Part shown: piece by piece, positions 1-6,220 of the stretch
How the letters are laid out: the number at the start of each line of letters is the position of its first letter
Position numbering within the stretch: position 1 is the first letter of the stretch
Assembly: GCA_937891215.1 (NCBI GenBank)
Contig: CALAEU010000093.1
Coordinates: 1-6,998 of the forward strand
DNA length: 6,998 nt
Origin: an uncultured Clostridia bacterium
GTDB lineage: Bacteria; Bacillota_A; Clostridia; Oscillospirales; Acutalibacteraceae
Direction: 5' to 3'
The notes under the pieces: generated by a model
What the model saw: only the letters and a program-made list of their open reading frames with translations
Told to the model about the DNA's origin: nothing
The model's database searches: none
Position numbers and translations under genes: made by a program

Positions 1-1026
1 AGAAAGAGCCTGAGCACCACTTGCAACCTGGTCTGCACCATTTGCAACCTGTTCTGAACCCTGATAAATCTGATACATTGTATCTGTTAAATCAACAACG
101 ATTTTATCAAGTGAAGTAAGGAGTGGTTGGAAACCGCCTTTATATGCATCAGGATTTTCAGATTCAACATTTAAGTTACCACTTGCAATTGCACCTAAAA
201 GGTTGCTCTGGTCGTTGATGATATTGTTCATATTTTCAGTGATTTTTATTGTTGCTTTATAAAGAGTGCCAGTTTCGTCTTCTGCTTTTGTAGCAGGAAC
301 AGGAGTATCTAAATCACCTTCTGCAAGTAACTCAAGTCTTTCGGCATATTTCTTTACAGGTTTTGCTATCATATTTGAAAGAACGAAGCCGTAAGTGATA
401 GAAACTACACAGATGATAATAACAAGAATCATAACAAACATAGCCATTTTGTTACCTTCTGCTTTAACAGATGCTACTGTTGCATCACCATCCGCAACTT
501 TGATTTCAAGAATTTTATTTAAAGCAGAGTCGATTTTATCGTACTCAACATCAAGTTCGTCAATAAGTCTTGCCTGAAGTTCTATTATGTGCTCTTTATC
601 GTCGCTTGTTTCACGGGCTGCCATAATATCAGCGGCAACGTTACCATATAAAGCAAATGCTGCTTTTGCTTCTTCATAAAGCGCTTTTTCTTCTTCAGTT
701 TTTAACGTAGGTTCAATAGCTGCAAAATATGTATCAAATTGCTCCTGATACATCGCCATTTGTGAACGGCAGAAATCGCGTCGTTCTTCATCGTAATAAG
801 AAATGTAGTCATGAATGTATTCATCGATAAGGCAGAAAGCCTGTACTGTACGGCCAATATCACCTTGTGCAAAACCATCGTTTACAACAACATCATAATA
901 GCCGTTGTTTAATGCTGATGTAGATTTGCCTGTAAGAAATCCCATCAAGAGAACCAGTACAGTTACTCCGACAAATGCAGACATAAGCTTTCCTCTGATT
1001 GTCATTTTGTTAAAATATTTTTTCAT
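1..1026 (-). CDS. Methyl-accepting chemotaxis protein, N-terminal 342 residues (3' end beyond window)
   Basis: This is a membrane chemoreceptor that senses a ligand outside the cell and controls CheA through CheW. The start is the ATG at 1024-1026, with AGGAGG (1034-1039) 7 nt upstream. A basic N-terminus (MKKYFNKMTIRGK) leads into membrane segment 1 (about residues 14-33). An extracytoplasmic region of about 160 mostly helical residues follows, resembling a four-helix-bundle sensor and carrying Cys65 and Cys86. Membrane segment 2 spans about 194-216. A HAMP domain covers about 217-270 (KPVKKYAERLELLAEGDLD), and a second HAMP-like unit about 275-320 (LLGAIASGNLNVE). The methyl-accepting coiled coil starts near 322 with EQVANGADQVASGAQ. 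The conserved signalling hairpin and any methylation sites lie off the left edge, so the gene is cut by the window, not broken. It lies 25 bp after the FliK-like gene and is probably cotranscribed with it. The ligand cannot be told. Confidence 0.93.
   Translation of the reverse strand, partial: MKKYFNKMTIRGKLMSAFVGVTVLVLLMGFLTGKSTSALNNGYYDVVVNDGFAQGDIGRTVQAFCLIDEYIHDYISYYDEERRDFCRSQMAMYQEQFDTYFAAIEPTLKTEEEKALYEEAKAAFALYGNVAADIMAARETSDDKEHIIELQARLIDELDVEYDKIDSALNKILEIKVADGDATVASVKAEGNKMAMFVMILVIIICVVSITYGFVLSNMIAKPVKKYAERLELLAEGDLDTPVPATKAEDETGTLYKATIKITENMNNIINDQSNLLGAIASGNLNVESENPDAYKGGFQPLLTSLDKIVVDLTDTMYQIYQGSEQVANGADQVASGAQALS
21..60 (-). repeat. Two 19-bp near-identical copies, 21-bp period, inside the chemoreceptor gene
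   Basis: Positions 21-39 and 42-60 match at 17 of 19 bases and are 21 bp apart. They encode EQVANGA and DQVASGA, two heptads at the start of the signalling coiled coil. This is the expected heptad pattern of this receptor family and probably has no separate role. Confidence 0.6.
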
Positions 1027-1051
1027 AAAAAAACCTCCTCAGATTTTATTA

Positions 1052-2488
1052 TCATATAGTAACATCGACACCAACGCGCCTGTATGGAAGCGACTTGAAA
1101 ACATCCATAAGAGAGCGTGGTTCTTTCATTGTGTCTACCTTTGCTTTACCTAATTTATATTCGGCATTACGAAGCAGACCTGGTAGTGAACGCACCATTG
1201 TTGTGAACTGCGTTTCCAGTCCTTTAGGACAATAGAGACTCAAATCAATGAGTTTTGTAGTTTCGTGAGCAAAAAATTCTACTTCGAAACGACCAACACC
1301 ATCTATATCCATAACCATCAGGAAATGTATGCCTTTACCTTTGGAGCTACCTTCAGGGTAGTCGTGTTCATCACTCTGTGGATTTATCCACATTTCAGCA
1401 AATGAACGGACATCTCCTAAAACAGATGGTATTATATAATGTAACAATGGAGTGAAGTTGCAAGGTGAAGATAAAAGACTGTGAAGAATTTTTTCTGTTT
1501 TTGCAACATCCATAAGACTTTCTTTACTTGTTGATGACTGAAAGTTAAGTAAAGAAACAAGAGAATCTATAACTTTTGAATGGAAAGGTGAAGTTTCAGC
1601 AGTTAAACGGTGAAATCCACCTGTATTATATTTTGCAGTGAATTCATCAAGTAGTCTCGTTAGTTCACGGCGGTCATCAAGATTTATGAGCCTTTTTAAA
1701 TTGAAAGTTGCTTCTTTGAAATAATCAACACTATCATTGAATCTTGAAAGATTATATATTGTAATAGAAACATTCTTTGCAAGTTTAGGTGTGAAAAGAA
1801 TGCTTTCTTCAATCTCTTTTAAGACTGCAAGTGTGTCTGCTTTAAGCTCAGGGAAATTTTCATAAGCTTCGTTTGATGAAAATTTAATAATGAGATTTGT
1901 TAGTTTTCCTACTAAATCCGGACTTGTATTAACACTGTTCTTTAAAAAAGTAAGGTTGTTAATAACTGCCCCTAATATATCATCTTTATATAAAAGATTA
2001 TTTATAGATTTAAGTTCATTTGCGACCGCTCTTAAAAGAGGCGTGTTATCAGGGTTTTCAGAACAAAGTCTTCTTAATAAGTCAAAGATTTCACCTTTGA
2101 AACCTGAAGATTCTTTTTCCTGACGCACCATTTCATTTGCAATATCTTCTGTTGGCACAAACATACCATTTACATATTGTTCAATCTGCTCTGTTGTGGT
2201 TGTATTTTTAGCTGAAAGCAATTTGAACGTTTCTTCAAGAAGATAAATGTTTTTAAGGTAAGTTGCCGCTACTGCAGGGTCTCTTAAAAGCGTGAGTAAA
2301 AGCGTAGGGGCGTCCTGGCCTTCAAGGAAATTTGTATTATGTTTTAAAATCTCACTCTGGTTATGAGTCTGAATAACTTTAGTCGGGTCCTGTATGTTGA
2401 AAGGTACAGTCGGCTCGACTTGTGGTTTCAGTTGAGCGGACTGATTTTTATTTACATACGGGGTGACAATTCTTAATACGTCAGCCAA
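1052..2488 (-). CDS. Chemotaxis-locus protein with a C-terminal FliK-like domain
   Basis: This is a 478-residue, apparently soluble protein with no signal peptide or membrane segment. Residues 1-45 look disordered (Pro, Gln and Asn rich). Residues 60-360 are mostly amphipathic helices with many Leu and Asn. Residues about 365-478 change to a beta-rich pattern: MWINPQ, then GIHFLMVMDIDGVGRFEVEF, then LIDLSLYCPKGLE, a helix, and the ending RVGVDVTI. This resembles the C-terminal domain of FliK-type hook-length control proteins in Clostridia, where that domain signals the export switch at the end of hook assembly; the match is from recall, not a search. The start is TTG (2486-2488): GGAG lies 8 nt upstream and the next in-frame Met is residue 109. 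Its position between cheA and a receptor gene suggests a motility role. A different function, with only the fold shared, is possible. I am sure the gene is real but only moderately sure of the family. Confidence 0.8.
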   Translation of the reverse strand: MADVLRIVTPYVNKNQSAQLKPQVEPTVPFNIQDPTKVIQTHNQSEILKHNTNFLEGQDAPTLLLTLLRDPAVAATYLKNIYLLEETFKLLSAKNTTTTEQIEQYVNGMFVPTEDIANEMVRQEKESSGFKGEIFDLLRRLCSENPDNTPLLRAVANELKSINNLLYKDDILGAVINNLTFLKNSVNTSPDLVGKLTNLIIKFSSNEAYENFPELKADTLAVLKEIEESILFTPKLAKNVSITIYNLSRFNDSVDYFKEATFNLKRLINLDDRRELTRLLDEFTAKYNTGGFHRLTAETSPFHSKVIDSLVSLLNFQSSTSKESLMDVAKTEKILHSLLSSPCNFTPLLHYIIPSVLGDVRSFAEMWINPQSDEHDYPEGSSKGKGIHFLMVMDIDGVGRFEVEFFAHETTKLIDLSLYCPKGLETQFTTMVRSLPGLLRNAEYKLGKAKVDTMKEPRSLMDVFKSLPYRRVGVDVTI

Positions 2489-2496
2489 CGAAACTA

Positions 2497-2500
2497 CTCC
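2497..2500 (-). promoter_or_regulatory. Ribosome binding site that fixes the TTG start of the FliK-like gene
   Basis: On the minus strand GGAG (within AAAAAGGAGTAG) lies 8 nt before the TTG at 2486-2488. No ATG or GTG with a comparable site is nearby, and the next in-frame Met is more than 100 codons in. This supports TTG as the true start. Confidence 0.7.
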
Positions 2501-2552
2501 TTTTTAAAAACTCTTTGTATGAACACAAGTATTCTATAATAATACAATTATA

Positions 2553-2582
2553 AATATAGCACAAAAAAAGACAGAAAATCAA
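2553..2582 (-). promoter_or_regulatory. Predicted sigma-A promoter for the FliK-like gene and chemoreceptor unit
   Basis: Read on the minus strand, -35 TTGATT (2582-2577) is followed after 18 bp by -10 TATATT (2558-2553). The -10 is preceded by TGC, which makes it an extended -10 box. Transcription should start near 2546, giving a leader of about 58 nt with no room for a large riboswitch. The stretch TTGTGCTATA around the -10 (2564-2555) is identical to that around the cheA -10, suggesting the two units are read by the same polymerase form. Confidence 0.6.
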
Positions 2583-2619
2583 GGTATTTTGTCAAAATAT
2601 CTAAAAAAGTCTTGATTTT
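2575..2619. repeat. 9-bp inverted repeat carrying TTGATT on both arms
   Basis: AAAATCAAG (2575-2583) and CTTGATTTT (2611-2619) are perfect inverted copies, centred near 2597. The left arm contains the candidate -35 of the minus-strand promoter. The right arm contains the candidate -35 of a second, upstream cheA promoter. The T-run after the right arm recalls a terminator, but the stem has only two G/C pairs and the loop is 27 nt. Confidence 0.6.
2582..2602. promoter_or_regulatory. 21-bp palindrome, possible operator between divergent promoters
   Basis: TATTTTG (2585-2591) and CAAAATA (2593-2599) form a perfect palindrome around T2592. Symmetry extends to AGG and TCT on the outside, with one G/T mismatch (2584/2600), giving 9 of 10 matched pairs. 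It lies between outward-facing candidate -35 boxes, where a dimeric regulator could affect both units. The symmetry is seen directly; operator function is inferred, and AT-rich DNA yields chance palindromes. Confidence 0.45.
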
Positions 2620-2639
2620 TTTTAAAATAATGGTATAAA
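2612..2639 (+). promoter_or_regulatory. Possible second, upstream cheA promoter
   Basis: TTGATT (2612-2617) is followed after 16 bp by TATAAA (2634-2639), preceded by TGG, another extended -10 pattern. A start near 2646 would give a leader of about 70 nt that includes the whole downstream inverted repeat. It is weaker than the proximal promoter and could be chance in such AT-rich sequence. Confidence 0.35.
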
Positions 2640-2651
2640 TATATTATAGGT

Positions 2652-2692
2652 GTATTGTAATTTGACATAAAGTTGTGCTATAATTACAATAC
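2652..2692. repeat. Perfect 11-bp inverted repeat over the cheA promoter
   Basis: GTATTGTAATT (2652-2662) and AATTACAATAC (2682-2692) are exact reverse complements separated by 19 nt. Centre-to-centre distance is 30 bp, about three helical turns, so both half-sites face the same side of the DNA. The left arm covers the -35, and the right arm covers the end of the -10 and the expected start point. That arrangement fits an operator, although in a transcript from further upstream the arms could pair as a weak hairpin. Confidence 0.7.
2655..2684 (+). promoter_or_regulatory. Predicted main sigma-A promoter of the cheA-cheW-cheR-cheB operon
   Basis: -35 TTGTAA (2655-2660) is followed after 18 bp by a consensus -10 TATAAT (2679-2684). 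The -10 is preceded by TGC, giving a full extended -10 (TGCTATAAT). The start point should be near 2691, leaving a leader of about 26 nt that holds only the ribosome binding site AAGGAGG (2701-2707). No sigma-D (flagellar) promoter pattern, TAAA then GCCGATAA at 15-16 bp, is visible. Confidence 0.72.
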
Positions 2693-2716
2693 CGAAATTT
2701 AAGGAGGTCTCACAAT

Positions 2717-4828
2717 ATGGGAATAGTTGAACCCGGAATGGAAGCCATGTTGGATGTTTTTGTCCATGAAACTGATACTATGTTAGAAGAATTGGACGAA
2801 GTCCTTATTGACTCCGAAAAAGCTCGTAATATTGATGATGACAATATAAACACTATATTCAGAATTACACATACAATCAAAGGTTCAGCAGCAATGATGA
2901 ACTTTGAAGGTATGTCAAACCTTGCACACTCTATTGAAGATGTTTTCTACATACTCAGAGAGAGTCCAGAAACGTTAAAAATTGTTTTTGATACAATATT
3001 TGATTTGGTTTTCCAGTCATCAGATTTTCTCAAGGATGAACTTAATCAGATTCGCACAGGCGTTTATGAACCAAGTGACCCGAGCGAACTTATTGACAAA
3101 ATTCATGGTCAGGTAGCAGTTTTAAAGGGAGAAGCCCCTGCCGAAACACCTGCTGAAGGCGATGTGCAGAAAGAAGCAGAATCACCAATTGAAGCGGATG
3201 AGGATTCTGAAACACTTCATATTTTCTTTGATGATGGTTGCCAGATGGAAAACATCCGCGGATTTATGATTGTTACTCAACTTGAAAAAGTCTGCGATTC
3301 TGTAAAAACTGTTCCTGCTAATATTGAAAATGACCCTGAAACTGCGGCGGAAATTGAGAAAAAAGGTTTGTTTATTACAATTAAACCTGCAGACGCTTTA
3401 CAGGAAGCAATAGAAACAGTAGAATCTGCATTAAGTGTAAAGAGTTACGAAGTAGTTGCAAAAGGTGAGGATGTTAAAGCTGAAGAAACAAAAACTGAAA
3501 CACCTGAACAAATAGAAGCAGAATTAAAAGCTGCAGGAATTGAAGAAATAAAAACAGAAGCTCTTGCAAAAGAAGTTGCAGCAGTAAAAGCTGCGGCAAC
3601 TCCACAGCCAAAACCAAATGTAAAAGCAACAGCGAAAGAAAATGCAAAACAGAGTCTTTTAAGCGTTAATCAGGCTAAACTTGACAAGCTTATGGACCTT
3701 GTTGGTGAAATTGTTACTACTGAATCAATGGTTGCTCGTAACCCTGATATTCAGGATTTAAAACTTGACAACTTTACAAAATCTCTTCGCGAATTAGATA
3801 AATTAACAGACGAACTTCAGGATATTGTTATGTCTATAAGAATGGTGCCGCTTCAGGGTACATTCCACAAGATGAGCAGAATTGTCCGCGATATGAGTAA
3901 GAAACTCGACAAAAAAGTTGAGCTTGTTACAATAGGTGAAGATACGGAAGTTGATAAAACAATCAATGATGCAATCGTTGACCCACTTATGCATATGGTA
4001 AGAAACTCTGTTGACCATGCGATTGAATCACCTGAACGCCGTAGAGAATTAGGTAAACCAGAAATGGGTACAGTCACTCTTCACGCACGTAATGCAGGTG
4101 GCGAAATCTTAATTGATATTACCGATGATGGTTCAGGACTTGATGCTCAGAAACTTATTGCAAAAGCAAAAGAAAAGGGCATTCTCACAAAACCTGAAAG
4201 TGAATATACAGAAAAAGAAGCGTTCAATCTTATTATGGCACCAGGTTTCTCAACTAACACTACTGTTACTGAATTCTCAGGCAGAGGCGTTGGTATGGAT
4301 GTTGTAAGAAAGAACATTGAACAAATCAATGGTTCGATTTCTATTAATAGCGTAAAAGATGAAGGTACAACATTTACAATCAAAATACCACTTACAATTG
4401 CTATTGTTGATGGTATGAATATTGGTCTTGGTAATAATGTATTTACATTACCGATTACATCTATAAAGCAATTATTCAGACTTACAGATGAATCATCTAT
4501 TGTTAAAAACACAAATGGTGCTGAAATGATTATGATTCGTGGTGAATGTTACCCGATTTACAGATTACATAAAGTATTTGGTACAGGTGATGTAGAAAAG
4601 CCATTTACAGAGGGTCTTCTCATACATGTTGAAAGCGGTAATGGTAACGCTTGTTTCTTCGCAGATGAGCTTTTAGGCGAATATCAGGTTGTTGTTAAAC
4701 CTTTCCCAGTGCTCTTCAATCATTACGGATTAAAGAAAATGGGTCTTTCAGGTTGTAGTATTTTAGGTGATGGTAGCATAAGTCTTATTATAGATGCAGC
4801 TACATTAATCGCAAATAATAAGAAATAA
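2717..4828 (+). CDS. cheA: Chemotaxis sensor histidine kinase CheA
   Basis: CheA is the central kinase of chemotaxis: it autophosphorylates under receptor control and passes phosphate to CheY and CheB in the cytoplasmic receptor array. At 703 residues it has the usual length and all five domains. P1 (about 1-125) carries the phosphorylated His52 in HTIKGSA. A P2-like regulator-docking domain lies at about 165-248. A Glu/Ala/Lys-rich linker (250-312) leads to the P3 dimerization helices (about 313-380, ending SIRMVPL). The P4 ATP-binding domain (about 381-560) has N box HMVRNSVDHAIE (426-437), G1 DDGSGL (470-475), F box MAPGFST (507-513) and G2 GRGVGMDVV (522-530). P5 (about 561-700), the CheW-like domain, completes it. 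No key residue is missing, so it should be active. The ATG at 2717 has AAGGAGG 9 nt upstream. It is the first gene of the operon, 26 bp before cheW. Confidence 0.98.
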   Translation: MGIVEPGMEAMLDVFVHETDTMLEELDEVLIDSEKARNIDDDNINTIFRITHTIKGSAAMMNFEGMSNLAHSIEDVFYILRESPETLKIVFDTIFDLVFQSSDFLKDELNQIRTGVYEPSDPSELIDKIHGQVAVLKGEAPAETPAEGDVQKEAESPIEADEDSETLHIFFDDGCQMENIRGFMIVTQLEKVCDSVKTVPANIENDPETAAEIEKKGLFITIKPADALQEAIETVESALSVKSYEVVAKGEDVKAEETKTETPEQIEAELKAAGIEEIKTEALAKEVAAVKAAATPQPKPNVKATAKENAKQSLLSVNQAKLDKLMDLVGEIVTTESMVARNPDIQDLKLDNFTKSLRELDKLTDELQDIVMSIRMVPLQGTFHKMSRIVRDMSKKLDKKVELVTIGEDTEVDKTINDAIVDPLMHMVRNSVDHAIESPERRRELGKPEMGTVTLHARNAGGEILIDITDDGSGLDAQKLIAKAKEKGILTKPESEYTEKEAFNLIMAPGFSTNTTVTEFSGRGVGMDVVRKNIEQINGSISINSVKDEGTTFTIKIPLTIAIVDGMNIGLGNNVFTLPITSIKQLFRLTDESSIVKNTNGAEMIMIRGECYPIYRLHKVFGTGDVEKPFTEGLLIHVESGNGNACFFADELLGEYQVVVKPFPVLFNHYGLKKMGLSGCSILGDGSISLIIDAATLIANNKK

Positions 4829-4836
4829 TCAATAAT
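4826..4836 (+). repeat. 11-nt sequence shared at the ends of cheA and cheW
   Basis: TAATCAATAAT begins at the cheA stop codon here and occurs again, identically, at the cheW stop codon (5332-5342). Both copies lie just ahead of a ribosome binding site. It may be a remnant of duplicated junction sequence or plain AT-rich coincidence. Confidence 0.4.
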
Positions 4837-4854
4837 CAAAGGAGAAAATATATT

Positions 4855-5334
4855 ATGAATGAAAATGTAACAATGAATACAGATGTAATTGAAGAATTAA
4901 GCAACAGATATTTGTTATTCAGAATTGATGAAGCTTATTATGGTTTATCATTAACATCAGTAAGAGAAATAATTCAGGTTCCGAAAATCACAGACATTCC
5001 TGGTACACCAGAGTATGTTAAAGGTATTATTAACCTTCGTGGTGGTGTTGTTCCTGTTATTGATGTTCGCCTTAAATTTGCTATGCCTGAAAGAGAATAT
5101 GATAGTCAGACTTGCATAGTTGTTTTAGATGTTCATGATACAAGTGTAGGTTTGATTGTTGACCGCGTTTCTGAAGTTGTTACAGTTGAACAATCACAAC
5201 TTGTTGCACCACCTGATATGGGTGATGTTGTGAGTAATTACCTTGACTCTGTTTCTGAAATAGATGATAAAATTGTTCTTAATATTGACTGTGTTAAATT
5301 CTTAGAGCAGGATGTTAATTCACTTCAATTATAA
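4855..5334 (+). CDS. cheW: Chemotaxis coupling protein CheW
   Basis: CheW is the cytoplasmic adaptor that links receptor tips to the P5 domain of CheA so that ligand binding can control the kinase. The 159-residue product is a single CheW domain (about 16-152), near the usual length. It shows the expected order: RYLLFRIDEAYYGL, then VREIIQVPKITDIPGTPEYV, then the conserved GIINLRGGVVPVIDVR (57-72, with Arg62 of the NLRG motif), and GLIVDRVSEVV (99-109). The first 14 residues form a short acidic extension. There is no receiver domain, so this is CheW and not CheV. The ATG at 4855 has AAAGGAGA (4838-4845) 9 nt upstream. It lies 26 bp after cheA and 30 bp before cheR in the same operon. In-frame Met7 is a possible alternative start but has no comparable ribosome binding site. 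Confidence 0.97.
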   Translation: MNENVTMNTDVIEELSNRYLLFRIDEAYYGLSLTSVREIIQVPKITDIPGTPEYVKGIINLRGGVVPVIDVRLKFAMPEREYDSQTCIVVLDVHDTSVGLIVDRVSEVVTVEQSQLVAPPDMGDVVSNYLDSVSEIDDKIVLNIDCVKFLEQDVNSLQL

Positions 5335-5364
5335 TCAATAATATAAATTAAAGGGGAATAACAA

Positions 5365-6201
5365 ATGGTTGCTCAGAATAGTCCGATTGTAAACATTACT
5401 GATGCGGAATTTGAAAAGATTGTTAATTTTGTTTACAGAACTTATGGTATTGATTTGAGAAAGAAAAGACAGCTTATTGAAGGGCGTCTTTCACAAACAC
5501 TTAAAACCAAGGGACTTACAAATTTTGAACAGTATTTCAATATGCTTCTCAATGATAAGAGTGGCACAGAAATGAATTTATTCTTAAATAAAATCACTAC
5601 AAATCACTCTTATTTTGGTAGAGAAAATGAACATTTTGATTTTCTTCAGAATGTAGCACTTCCAGACCTTGAAAAACGCAGACAAAGAGAATTGAGAATT
5701 TGGAGTGCGGGTTGTTCTGCTGGGCAGGAAGCGTATAATATAGCTATGACAATTGACCAGTATTTCGGTCCTAGGAAAAATCTTTGGGACACAAGAATTC
5801 TTGCGACAGATATTTCTACCGAAGTACTCGAAAAAGCTAAGAAGGGTGTGTACTCTGCTGATAATCTTACGGATTTACCACCTGTCTGGCGTTCAAAATA
5901 CTTTAAATCGCAACCTGACGGAAGTTATCAGATTTCTGAGGCTATGCGTAAAGAAGTTATTTTTAAAGTATTCAATCTTATGGACCCGATTGTTTATAAG
6001 AAACCGTTTGACATTATTTTCTGTCGCAATGTTATGATTTATTTTGATGCTGAAACAACCAACAAACTCGTAAAAAGATTTTACGATGCAACCAGTGAAG
6101 GTGGTTACTTGTTTATAGGTCATTCAGAATCAATTGATAAAGAATATACCGGATATACTTATGTCAGACCTTCTACATATCAGAAGATAACACGAAAATA
6201 A
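5365..6201 (+). CDS. cheR: Chemotaxis protein methyltransferase CheR
   Basis: CheR transfers methyl groups from S-adenosylmethionine to glutamates of chemoreceptors, opposing CheB and resetting receptor sensitivity. The 278-residue product has the usual length. The N-terminal helical CheR domain (about 10-70) ends in the conserved stretch ITTNHSYFGRE (77-87). The C-terminal Rossmann methyltransferase domain has the S-adenosylmethionine loop RIWSAGCSAGQEAYNIAM (111-128), the acidic ATDIS (147-151), and FDIIFCRNVMIYFD (215-228) followed by LFIGHSES (249-256). No pentapeptide-binding insertion or TPR extension is obvious. The start is the ATG at 5365, with AAGGGG (5351-5356) 8 nt upstream. It lies 30 bp after cheW and 19 bp before cheB, so the two opposing adaptation enzymes are side by side, presumably cotranscribed. 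The family call is firm. Confidence 0.97.
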   Translation: MVAQNSPIVNITDAEFEKIVNFVYRTYGIDLRKKRQLIEGRLSQTLKTKGLTNFEQYFNMLLNDKSGTEMNLFLNKITTNHSYFGRENEHFDFLQNVALPDLEKRRQRELRIWSAGCSAGQEAYNIAMTIDQYFGPRKNLWDTRILATDISTEVLEKAKKGVYSADNLTDLPPVWRSKYFKSQPDGSYQISEAMRKEVIFKVFNLMDPIVYKKPFDIIFCRNVMIYFDAETTNKLVKRFYDATSEGGYLFIGHSESIDKEYTGYTYVRPSTYQKITRK

Positions 6202-6210
6202 TTGAAAGTC

Positions 6211-6215
6211 GGTGA
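6211..6215 (+). promoter_or_regulatory. Weak ribosome binding site of cheB, with TTG start
   Basis: GGTGA lies only 5 nt before the TTG at 6221 and is poorer than the AGGAG-type sites of cheA and cheW. The codon directly before the TTG is an in-frame TAG (6218-6220), so the frame cannot start earlier. The next in-frame ATG is codon 41, inside the receiver domain. Confidence 0.55.
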
Positions 6216-6220
6216 ATTAG

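Noticed and set aside
395..577. Plus-strand 60-codon open frame
   Set aside because: It is antisense to the second membrane segment and neighbouring parts of the receptor gene; the Ile/Ser-rich product is a complement artefact.
905..1153. Plus-strand 82-codon open frame across the junction of the two minus-strand genes
   Set aside because: It is antisense to two well-supported genes, has no ribosome binding site and its product resembles nothing known.
2535..2552. 6-bp hairpin (TATAAT and ATTATA) in the leader of the FliK-like gene
   Set aside because: It is all A/T with a 6-nt loop, too weak to expect function and common by chance in this sequence.
2590..2595. Consensus TTGACA on the minus strand as -35 for the FliK-like gene
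   Set aside because: It lies 31 bp from the best -10 (TATATT) and is part of the palindrome centred at 2592; TTGATT at 2582-2577 is correctly spaced.
2575..2623. Rho-independent terminator (inverted repeat followed by eight T)
   Set aside because: The stem has only two G/C pairs and a 27-nt loop, and the site lies upstream of both divergent units, where no transcript needs to end.
2662..2684. Consensus TTGACA (2662-2667) upstream of TATAAT as the cheA promoter -35
   Set aside because: The spacer is only 11 bp, far short of the 16-18 bp needed. TTGTAA at 2655-2660 with an 18-bp spacer and the extended -10 explains the promoter better.
2668..2698. Sigma-D promoter: TAAA (2668-2671) and ACCGAAAT (2691-2698)
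   Set aside because: The spacing is 19 bp instead of 15-16 and the -10 half matches poorly.
5753..6037. 94-codon plus-strand frame inside cheR
   Set aside because: It overlaps the conserved methyltransferase motifs of cheR in another frame and has no start signals.
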